From Nemertoderma westbladi (lineage: Eukaryota > Xenacoelomorpha > Nemertodermatida > Nemertodermatidae): DNA of 60,488 bases. The stretch covers positions 1 through 60,488 of the forward strand of contig JAUCBJ010006657.1 in NCBI GenBank assembly GCA_032718475.1, read 5' to 3'. Each line of letters begins with the position of its first letter. The first letter of the stretch is position 1. The position numbers were made by a program, and so were the translations under genes. Below, piece after piece: positions 22,095 to 30,480 of this stretch. The notes beneath the pieces are model-generated. The model worked only from the letters and a program-made list of their open reading frames with translations, made no database searches and was not told the origin of the DNA.

Positions 22095-25000
22095 ATGTCT
22101 GATCAATTTATTGACATCTCCAGTGGCCATAATGATCTTGACATGCCAGTACAGCTTCCATATAAATGTTCTTTGTGTAGTAAAGCATTTTCATCTCTTC
22201 GTGGACTTAGTCTTCACAAACGCCGTTCGATGAAGTGTGCTACACTGTCTAATCAGACCCTGATGTCTAATCAATCTGGAGAAGCAGCTGATAGTATTGA
22301 TGAGAGACCTCTCTCTCTTAATTGTTATGTGTGTAATGCTGTATTTACCAGTGTCCGTGGACTTAATGTTCACCATCAGAGATCTGACATATGTGCAAAG
22401 GCTCAGTATAACCTGACAAAGATTAAAAAGCGGACATATTCCGAATTTAAACAGAAAGAGCAAGCAGTGGACACAGAGGCTGGGAGTAGAAAACGAACAT
22501 GTCCTCAATTTCGACTGGTTGAACAGTCTAAAGATACAGCAGCTAGACGGGAGAAACGTGTCTCATCTCCAGTTCGACTGATTGAACAGTCTAAAAATAC
22601 AGCAGCTAGACGGGAGAAACGTGTCTCATCTCCAGTTCGACTGATTGAACAGTCTAAAAATACAGCAGCTAGACGGGAGAAACGTGTCTCATCTCCAGTT
22701 CGACTGATTGAACAGTCTAAAAATACAGCAGCTAGACGGGAGAAACGTGTCTCATCTCCAGTTCGACTGATTGAACAGTCTAAAGATACAGCAGCTAGAC
22801 GGGAGAAACGTGTCTCATCTCAAGTTCGACTGATTGAACAGTCTAAAGATACAGCAGCTAGACGGGAGAAACGTGTCTCATCTCAAGTTCGACTGGTTGA
22901 ACAGTCTAAAGATACAGCAGCTAGACGGGAGAAACGTGTCTCATCTCAAGTTCGACTGGTTGAACAGTCTAAAGATACAGCAGCTAGACAGGAAAAACGT
23001 CACACATCTGAAGTTCGGCTGGTGGAACAGTCAAAAAATACTGCTTATAGACGAGAGAGACGGACCCTTTCAGTAAGACAGGATACATCCTCTGTTAATG
23101 AGCAGAACACAAATATACCACAGAGTTTCACATCTGCTGAAGAACCAGAACAAAGCTGTAGTTCTCAGGACAATGTACCTCATCAAAGGAGTAGAAGTCG
23201 CAAAAAGCCACCTGTTAAAATTCCTGTGTCTAGTTCTGATAGAGTTAAGTATTCTTCCAGGTGTGAGCTATACAAAGAACTTGAAAATGAAGTCAAGTTC
23301 TTGAAGAATACTCTCCATAATTGGGGAGTTCCAAAGTGCCACAAGGATATTGATAATGTTTTAAGTGGGATTGATTCTAAAAATGATGAAGAAGCAACTA
23401 TTTTTAAAACTGTTGTTTATCCTCCAATTAAGAAAGCATCTGAGAGAATGCAACTACCACTATGGTCCTGGGATCAAAGAGAACGTAAACATACCCAATA
23501 TTTGATTGAAACTGAACAGCTAGATGTTCAAAAAATGCGTCAACAGGATACTGAGTATGTAACGCAGGTTATGGATGATTGTGTCTTCAAATATTCATCA
23601 GGTTGGCAGCTGAAACAATGTTCTATGTGCCATGAAGTTACCATACGATTGGGGGTAGAGTTATTGAGTGGTGACTGCCTAAAATGTAAATTGGCTTCGG
23701 CGAGACGATCAAAAGCTGCTTCAAAGACATCACGCCAGGATGTTGCCCTTCAAGTAACATTATCTCCTAACGAGTTCAATAAAAGTATAGGAAAATTGCC
23801 TAAGTGTACAGCCTCAGAAAGATGTATGATTGCTAAGCAGCAAGCTTTCACAAGTGTGAAGTTTGATTTTATACGACGTCATCGTTTTGCATGCCACAGC
23901 ATTGTTGTAAGCCACAACTTGAAACAGACCATAGAAAATATGATACCACATACTGAATATGCTGATCATGTTGTTGTTGTAGCTAAAGATGTTAGTGGTG
24001 AACACATTCGCCGGATGAAAGTACGAAGTGATGTTGTTCGAATGTGGGCGCAACATCTACTAAGTAACAGATCTAGTTATAGGAAGATTATAAGCAATGA
24101 TAAGTTACTTGACAGTTTGCAAAGTGGAATTTACAACAGCCATTGTGAAAGACCATTGGGTATTGATCAGTTAACATGTGAGTCGGAGATCATCAATGAT
24201 GTACAGCACGATATGTATGCCCAGTCTGATAGTGCAGCACACCAAATGTTCCGAGTTGGCGATAACCTGAATGGTTACATTCAAACTGGCATTAGAGAAG
24301 CAGTACAAAAGCAGCTACGTGGTACTCGACATGATATAGAAATATCTGGGATGTGGAATGAAAAGGTGTCTTCTCATAACTGGAAACTACAAGAACAATT
24401 TCCAGATCTTCATGCTGACGGTCAGAAATCAATCACTGATATTCTGTTCTATGAAGATGACGATGGAAATACTCGACGCACTCATTTGGATATTCTTAAA
24501 CGAGCTCTTAGTCACCAGTTAAAGTATGCTGTTGAACAACCTGATGGATCCCATCGATGGCCATATGCAGAAGATGATGTTTATTCTTTTGTTGTATATG
24601 ATCAGTTACATCTTGTGTCTGCTTTTGATGGTATACGATTCTACCTACATAATGAAGGTGAGATAGATAATTTGAGCACAGATGAACTCCTCAAGGCGTT
24701 TAAGAATGGGCATCCTGAAACAGTTGCTCCTCTTTTAATAGCCCATTTACGAAGATACCCTCATTCAACAGAGAGGTGGAAACAGATAAGGTATGAATTG
24801 AATTCCTTGTGTATGTCAGCTGGATTTCCGAATCTATTTATCACATTCAATAATAACCTGAGAACTGATTATGGAGTGCGGCGAATTGTATATCTATCAG
24901 AATATGGCATTAACAAAATGTTTAATCCCACTTGGTTTGTAAAGAGAGACACTTGGAACAAACTATTAGATAAACATGCAGCTTTAGTTGAGCAATACCT

Positions 25001-28000
25001 ATATTTTAAGGTTGAGTTGATGTCAAGGACTTTCTTTCAGAAAGTATTAGGAGTTGATATTTCTACAGGATGGTACTGGGGTAGATCTGAATGGGGTCCA
25101 TCACGAGCTGTGCAGCACTGGCATTTCTTGGTGCGTATTGCCCAGGTACTTGAGCCAATATTGTTGGCTCACCTGGTCCACAGAGCTCGCTGTATAAAAG
25201 AGTACTGGTCTGCTGGAAAGATGGTAGAGAACTATAGGGATGAGGCTATTAGAATTCTGCGTGTCGGCCAGCTTGCTGAAACATACCTGAGAAATTTGTT
25301 TGATAGCTTAATTACAACAGACTTCATTGATACTTCTGGGAACCCAGTTAATTTGGACGAGCTACTGCGCAATCATAATCTACTTCCTGAGGAACAACAG
25401 TACAGCCCTGAGCATCATCCACTGATGCGTGATCCTGTGAATCAACCAGACCTTTGTGAACCGAAATGGTTTGATCAAGCAGTTCAGGCTGCTCTCGCTC
25501 AAGTTCACAAGTGCATTCCTGAGAATTGTGGTGGGAATCCCCAGGGAATTGGCTGTCGTCATGGTGGGATAAAGCCTCTCAGAGATTCAACTAAAGTAGG
25601 TTTCACAAAGTCCTCATCTACCATGGACTACACAGAGTGTCGGGTGCTTACAAAACGGAGCCACAAGTCATTCACTCGTCTAAATAATATAAATCCAATC
25701 TTACAGCGGTATTGGCGTGCCAACACAGATACAACTGTAATTTGTTGTGCTTTTACAGTCATCAGATATGCAGTCAAATATGCTGCGAAGTCAACATCTA
25801 GATTGTCTTGTATTGACGAGGTTGTGAGTAAATTAATGGAGCTTACAGAGAGCCAACCAGATGTGTCAATTCACAGCATTGTTCGTCGGTTGGCTATAGC
25901 ACATGCTTTCAATCCTGTTGATATGAGTAGACGGCAGCTACTTTTTCATGCTCTCCAGTTGCCTGATGTTATCAAATGCATGCCACGCATAATTTCATTG
26001 AAGTGCAGCCAAAGTGCTCCTATTCTTGCTAATGTTTCAAGAGTTTCAACTGATTCTAGCATGTTACATGTTGAGGAATGCATAGATGATATTGATAATG
26101 ATACTGATGATTTTAGTGACAACAGTGATGTGGAAGATGATAGGTTACCATCACAGACCAATGTATGTGAGAGAAGAGAGAATGTTGAAGCCAATGAAGA
26201 CATTTATAATGTTAAGAGTTTATTTATAGTTCCACCAAAATCAGCATTAAATTCTTACATTCAACGAAACAATTACTCAAATTGGCCAACTGAAAAAGTT
26301 GGTTGCATCGAAAATATTAGTTACTTTGATTATTTGTTATCGGTAAATCTTGTGTATAGAAAGGCACAACTGGAGTATATTCATCAGTCAGTCTCTCATA
26401 GATATCCACGAGTGCCTCATATTGTTCCTCAAATGGTAACTGATAGACCAGAATCTATTGTATTAGATCAAGGCACAACTTGGGGTAACCTACATCGAGA
26501 AACAAGGCAAGCTCTACAGAATCTGCGCATGGAATGCTTATCATTCATTCCATTTACATCCACTGAATTATTTATTAGTAAGGATCTTGCAGAATCCATT
26601 AAATGTGGTGAAAGTGATGTAATATGTGCCTATAAACAATTTCAAGACATATGGGTTAATAATTTGAAAGAGAGAAGTCTTCCAACCATAAATCGTATAG
26701 CAATTATCAATAATCAGTTACAACCATACAATGATCCTTGTTTTAGATTCAGGATCTTCCAGAACACATATAAATCTGAAATTGATCACAATAGACATAT
26801 CTTGTCAATTCGATCAGAATTTAATTGTGTACCCTTGGATATTGATCATAGTAGTCAAATGGACTCTGCTTCAGACAGTTTATTCGACCCAACTCTTGTT
26901 GATTTGGATGTAGAGAAAGTTTCTATTAATTTACTTCTTGCTGATGAGATTAATGTTGAGTGTTTCATTCAACCAGATCGATTATTGTCATCTTTTGTTG
27001 AGGAGACAGACAACAAATGTATTGAGTCTGTTGTATATATTAACGTTAAAGAAGCAACCTATGATTTCATGCTTAAACGTTGGAAACTCTTACGGTTATC
27101 ATCAAAGACGTTTAAGGGTGGTCCTAAGAAACCCAGGTCTGATTTGAAACAGTTAAATACACAACAACAACTTGCAGTAGACATGATGACCTTGAATACA
27201 GTAAATGGCAAACCATCAGTTAAAACATTACTACTTACTGGATTGCCAGGATCTGGTAAATCGGAGGTAATTAAACAGATACATTACCATCTTGGTGTGG
27301 AAAAGGTTTTACTTCTTGGTACCAGTGGTGTTGCTGCTGCAAATTTAAACTGTGCAACATTTGAGGGTTTTTTTGGTATTTATCAAAATAAAACTCAGTG
27401 GGACCACCATAAATTGTCAGATCGACAAACGCTGATTAAAGAACTCATTGGTGGTGTTGAAGGGGTGATTCTTGATGAAATATCAATGGCTGGTGCCAAT
27501 ACGTTGGCTCTTCTAGACTCTTCATTACGTCATGCGACTGGAAATGAACAGCTATTTGGCAGTAGAAAAGTCATGCTTGTTGGTGATTTTGCACAATTGC
27601 CGCCAGTACATTCTAAGCCTATTTGGGATAGACCAACAAACTTAGCTTCAGACAGGCCAACAAATCATCATATTCAAACATCCAGAGCAGTGGCCCAGAT
27701 TGGTTTTCAGATTTATCGAAACAATTTTCGAAAGAATGTAATTTGCCTTGATAAAGTCTACCGATACGACGATGAATTGAGTACAATTATTAACAACATT
27801 CGTAATGGTACACAAACTGAAAGAGATTACGATGAGTTGTTTAAGTCCATGAATAAACTTGGCATGGTTCCCAACCGGGCTACTCTTGGTGAGAAAGTCA
27901 TAAGCTTAATGTATGATAACCATCCACGAATGTTAAGAAATGCCATTGAATGCATGGATGAAGTATCAGAGCTAAACATTGATATATATTTATCAATTGC

Positions 28001-30278
28001 CAAATATAATTGCGACAATTCAAACTTCAGTAAATTGGGTCCGAATGAATTCAATACCATGTTAGAACATGTTATCCCTTTATATATTGGCATGGAAATA
28101 ATGTTTGTTGATAATATCAGTGTGCAGAAACGTGTGGTTAATGGAGGTCGCGGTATTGTCAAACAAGTGGTATATAATGAAGATGATCTAGAGTTTTTGT
28201 TAGGTCGGAAAGAACACCCACAACCCAACCATATTGTAGTTGATGTGTATGACCTCGATACAGACAGTGAACCATTACCTGAATTTCCAGACAACCCCAC
28301 ATGGGTTAGAATATTCCCCATAAGATCATATTTAAAACAGGCACGAAAACGTCATCATAAGTTTGCTGAAAATGTAGCACGTTTTAACCTTCCTGTTGTC
28401 CCAGTTCATGCAATAACTGTGCATAAATCTCAGAGTAATCAATATCCAGGCTCTCCAGTATATATTAATGTAAAAGCGGATGAGATTGCTCAAGGAAATT
28501 TGGCCTTGGCAAACCAATTATTAACAACAGCCGCATCTCGAGCAGATAGTTGCAAGAACCTTTTTGTGGAGCCTTTTTCACTGGAGACGTTTTTGAAGCT
28601 TGGTACTTCAAAAATGGATGTTAAGAGGCGAACTGAGGAAAATGAGCTTCTTACAAACTCAAAATCATTTTTACATAAATATGTCAGTAACATATCAAAA
28701 AAAGCAGTATCTGTGTCAACAACCGTTCATTCAAATGTTGTGGGGGGTGTGGGCCTGCCAGAACCAAGACATCAACCCAATCAAGTGATAACACGATCAG
28801 TTGGCATTGACCCGGGAACAGAAAACATGGGCATTGCTATTTGGCACAAAGAACCCCGATCAGCACCACTCTTGATATTTTGTGCAAAGGTGACACTTTG
28901 TAGTGCTGTAGACCGATCAACCAACAGTTCAAAGCTAATTGATATTATACTGAAGTCTGAACCAAGATTATTGCCATTTCTAACAACCAGAAATCCACAT
29001 GATAGCCCATATATTCCATCTTGTTCCATCTTAGCTGTAGTAGTGGAACAATTTCCATCTTATGCATCACTACGTTGGATGACAAAGAGTATCGTCGATG
29101 GTCTTCGTATCTTTGTTAATAACTGCTCACCATTTCGTCTCGAAAATAACACTCTAAAGGTGCATCATAATTCTGGGTTTTTGCTACATGCATCGCGGGG
29201 ACCTCTAGCTTATTTACCGAAGCTAGTGAAGGGTCTTCATATTACGCTTTATTTAAGAAGACCAACTTATGCTGATCAATTCAGTGATATACAACAACAG
29301 GAAAGAGCTAGAACTGCAGATAGAATTAACAGAAAACAACAATCAGCAAAATTAGCCAGATCAGTTCTTTCTGGAGAGTCAATGAAATTTTCAAATGAAT
29401 TGCAAGTTTCAGAAAGTGTAATAGACGAATTTAAAGATCTGGTTTTATCGAAGGCAGATGATTTTGGTGATGCTATGTTACATGGATTGTATGAACTGTT
29501 GATTCTTCGAATTGAATCCATGCATGCATCCCACTTTGTAGAGATGCATAGACAACAAACGTTGTTTCAAATTGGCAGTATTCGTTTGGTTGTCATTTCA
29601 CCAGGTCCAAAGTGGACTTTGTTAACCATCATGAGATGGAATGCCGTAAATTCCACAGTTATAGAAAGACTTATTCTTAAACGAACTCCTTATGATAAAT
29701 TTAAAGTTCCACTTGAGAATGCCAAGTTGTTTAGTGACAATGTAACTGTAGATGAACGAGTTATCGCTTGGCAGAACGAATTATCAGAACAGCTGTTAAC
29801 TAGTATTCGGTCACTAACTAACTCTGAAAGGTTTGGTTTTACAGCAACCAAGTTCGTTTTGATTCTAATGCGAAATTTACATCCTCGCGCACCAATGCAA
29901 CGATTTCTAACCAAGGATATGAAGACTCTATTCTCGCCAGCTAGAAACATCGAGGATGTTTTCTTCAAGACATTCAACGGTGTGCCCAACATCTGGCACA
30001 TGATTGGATCTGGAGAATCACGTTTCCTTCATGAAGCATGGGAAATTGTTCCAGAATTAATTACCAGAGTACAAGGTTACATCACTATCCGAGAGAAAGT
30101 CGAGGCATGTTTAGAGCTCATCACAGATGACACAACTTTCAGTAACCTCGAATTCACTCAACAATCTAAAACTGATATCGACCAGTTTCGTGAATGGGCT
30201 ATCCAAAAACGTATGATGGAAACCATTATACTTGGGCTTCATGCGTTGAAGAAACAAAAACATTTGAAGCTCCGATAA
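22095..30278 (+). CDS. Helitron-like Rep-helicase fused to a RuvC-family nuclease
   Basis: An intact 2727-codon frame without introns. Order of parts: two C2HC fingers (C25-C28-H41-C48 and C77-C80-H93-C100, same spacing); nine 21-residue basic repeats (about 140-328); a CxxC...CxxC zinc site (509-531); and a Helitron-type Rep domain with GFPNLFITF, the HUH motif H1008-W-H1010 and the two-tyrosine motif Y1225-AVK-Y1229. Next is a PIF1-like helicase: Walker A GLPGSGKS 1716-1723, Walker B DE 1794-1795, GDFAQLPPV 1830-1838, AITVHKSQ 2106-2113. Then a RuvC-like fold: D2239 in GIDPGTENMG, E2318 in VVVEQF, and D2455/D2456/D2459 in KADDFGDA. The last ~250 residues are unrecognised. Rep and helicase are standard for rolling-circle Helitrons, which nick, unwind and rejoin DNA. 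The resolvase-like addition is not part of standard descriptions I know. The first ATG of the frame is taken as start. Family assignment is secure; function of the nuclease is inferred. Confidence 0.9.
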   Translation: MSDQFIDISSGHNDLDMPVQLPYKCSLCSKAFSSLRGLSLHKRRSMKCATLSNQTLMSNQSGEAADSIDERPLSLNCYVCNAVFTSVRGLNVHHQRSDICAKAQYNLTKIKKRTYSEFKQKEQAVDTEAGSRKRTCPQFRLVEQSKDTAARREKRVSSPVRLIEQSKNTAARREKRVSSPVRLIEQSKNTAARREKRVSSPVRLIEQSKNTAARREKRVSSPVRLIEQSKDTAARREKRVSSQVRLIEQSKDTAARREKRVSSQVRLVEQSKDTAARREKRVSSQVRLVEQSKDTAARQEKRHTSEVRLVEQSKNTAYRRERRTLSVRQDTSSVNEQNTNIPQSFTSAEEPEQSCSSQDNVPHQRSRSRKKPPVKIPVSSSDRVKYSSRCELYKELENEVKFLKNTLHNWGVPKCHKDIDNVLSGIDSKNDEEATIFKTVVYPPIKKASERMQLPLWSWDQRERKHTQYLIETEQLDVQKMRQQDTEYVTQVMDDCVFKYSSGWQLKQCSMCHEVTIRLGVELLSGDCLKCKLASARRSKAASKTSRQDVALQVTLSPNEFNKSIGKLPKCTASERCMIAKQQAFTSVKFDFIRRHRFACHSIVVSHNLKQTIENMIPHTEYADHVVVVAKDVSGEHIRRMKVRSDVVRMWAQHLLSNRSSYRKIISNDKLLDSLQSGIYNSHCERPLGIDQLTCESEIINDVQHDMYAQSDSAAHQMFRVGDNLNGYIQTGIREAVQKQLRGTRHDIEISGMWNEKVSSHNWKLQEQFPDLHADGQKSITDILFYEDDDGNTRRTHLDILKRALSHQLKYAVEQPDGSHRWPYAEDDVYSFVVYDQLHLVSAFDGIRFYLHNEGEIDNLSTDELLKAFKNGHPETVAPLLIAHLRRYPHSTERWKQIRYELNSLCMSAGFPNLFITFNNNLRTDYGVRRIVYLSEYGINKMFNPTWFVKRDTWNKLLDKHAALVEQYLYFKVELMSRTFFQKVLGVDISTGWYWGRSEWGPSRAVQHWHFLVRIAQVLEPILLAHLVHRARCIKEYWSAGKMVENYRDEAIRILRVGQLAETYLRNLFDSLITTDFIDTSGNPVNLDELLRNHNLLPEEQQYSPEHHPLMRDPVNQPDLCEPKWFDQAVQAALAQVHKCIPENCGGNPQGIGCRHGGIKPLRDSTKVGFTKSSSTMDYTECRVLTKRSHKSFTRLNNINPILQRYWRANTDTTVICCAFTVIRYAVKYAAKSTSRLSCIDEVVSKLMELTESQPDVSIHSIVRRLAIAHAFNPVDMSRRQLLFHALQLPDVIKCMPRIISLKCSQSAPILANVSRVSTDSSMLHVEECIDDIDNDTDDFSDNSDVEDDRLPSQTNVCERRENVEANEDIYNVKSLFIVPPKSALNSYIQRNNYSNWPTEKVGCIENISYFDYLLSVNLVYRKAQLEYIHQSVSHRYPRVPHIVPQMVTDRPESIVLDQGTTWGNLHRETRQALQNLRMECLSFIPFTSTELFISKDLAESIKCGESDVICAYKQFQDIWVNNLKERSLPTINRIAIINNQLQPYNDPCFRFRIFQNTYKSEIDHNRHILSIRSEFNCVPLDIDHSSQMDSASDSLFDPTLVDLDVEKVSINLLLADEINVECFIQPDRLLSSFVEETDNKCIESVVYINVKEATYDFMLKRWKLLRLSSKTFKGGPKKPRSDLKQLNTQQQLAVDMMTLNTVNGKPSVKTLLLTGLPGSGKSEVIKQIHYHLGVEKVLLLGTSGVAAANLNCATFEGFFGIYQNKTQWDHHKLSDRQTLIKELIGGVEGVILDEISMAGANTLALLDSSLRHATGNEQLFGSRKVMLVGDFAQLPPVHSKPIWDRPTNLASDRPTNHHIQTSRAVAQIGFQIYRNNFRKNVICLDKVYRYDDELSTIINNIRNGTQTERDYDELFKSMNKLGMVPNRATLGEKVISLMYDNHPRMLRNAIECMDEVSELNIDIYLSIAKYNCDNSNFSKLGPNEFNTMLEHVIPLYIGMEIMFVDNISVQKRVVNGGRGIVKQVVYNEDDLEFLLGRKEHPQPNHIVVDVYDLDTDSEPLPEFPDNPTWVRIFPIRSYLKQARKRHHKFAENVARFNLPVVPVHAITVHKSQSNQYPGSPVYINVKADEIAQGNLALANQLLTTAASRADSCKNLFVEPFSLETFLKLGTSKMDVKRRTEENELLTNSKSFLHKYVSNISKKAVSVSTTVHSNVVGGVGLPEPRHQPNQVITRSVGIDPGTENMGIAIWHKEPRSAPLLIFCAKVTLCSAVDRSTNSSKLIDIILKSEPRLLPFLTTRNPHDSPYIPSCSILAVVVEQFPSYASLRWMTKSIVDGLRIFVNNCSPFRLENNTLKVHHNSGFLLHASRGPLAYLPKLVKGLHITLYLRRPTYADQFSDIQQQERARTADRINRKQQSAKLARSVLSGESMKFSNELQVSESVIDEFKDLVLSKADDFGDAMLHGLYELLILRIESMHASHFVEMHRQQTLFQIGSIRLVVISPGPKWTLLTIMRWNAVNSTVIERLILKRTPYDKFKVPLENAKLFSDNVTVDERVIAWQNELSEQLLTSIRSLTNSERFGFTATKFVLILMRNLHPRAPMQRFLTKDMKTLFSPARNIEDVFFKTFNGVPNIWHMIGSGESRFLHEAWEIVPELITRVQGYITIREKVEACLELITDDTTFSNLEFTQQSKTDIDQFREWAIQKRMMETIILGLHALKKQKHLKLR
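22512..23078 (+). repeat. 63-bp in-frame tandem repeat (nine units)
   Basis: Nine consecutive 63-base units encode 21 residues each, centred on EQSKDTAARREKRVSS. The middle units are almost identical, with I/V, N/D and P/Q variants, while the last two have drifted. The region is strongly basic and likely disordered, between the zinc fingers and the Rep part. Near identity indicates recent expansion or homogenisation. Confidence 0.9.
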
Positions 30279-30474
30279 TATACACTTTTATACGTTCTAC
30301 GTCGCCCTTAATTGGTACCGAGTTTAGCTTTATACATGAGAAAACTGATGGGATAGTCCTTCTAGAACGCATTATTCCTCTTGCGCGTTGTCATGGTGAC
30401 GACTACTTAATATTAGAAACTTAAAGTATTTTATCAATTCCGTATGTGTACTATTAATATCTCTTGGATGGATA

Positions 30475-30480
30475 AATAAA
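30475..30480 (+). promoter_or_regulatory. Possible poly(A) signal of the Rep-helicase gene
   Basis: AATAAA lies about 197 bases after the stop codon. The spacing is reasonable for a 3' UTR. Confidence 0.5.

Larger units (their letters stand above)
22041..30480 (+). mobile_element. Helitron-like element, termini not located
   Basis: The span given covers only the coding region, the upstream splice-like tract and the poly(A) signal. Helitrons lack terminal inverted repeats and target duplications; canonical ones begin TC and end CTRR after a small hairpin, while Helentron-type ends differ. I could not define either end. No RPA-like or apurinic endonuclease-like frame is visible nearby, which are the usual extra genes of some Helitron groups. 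Confidence 0.55.
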
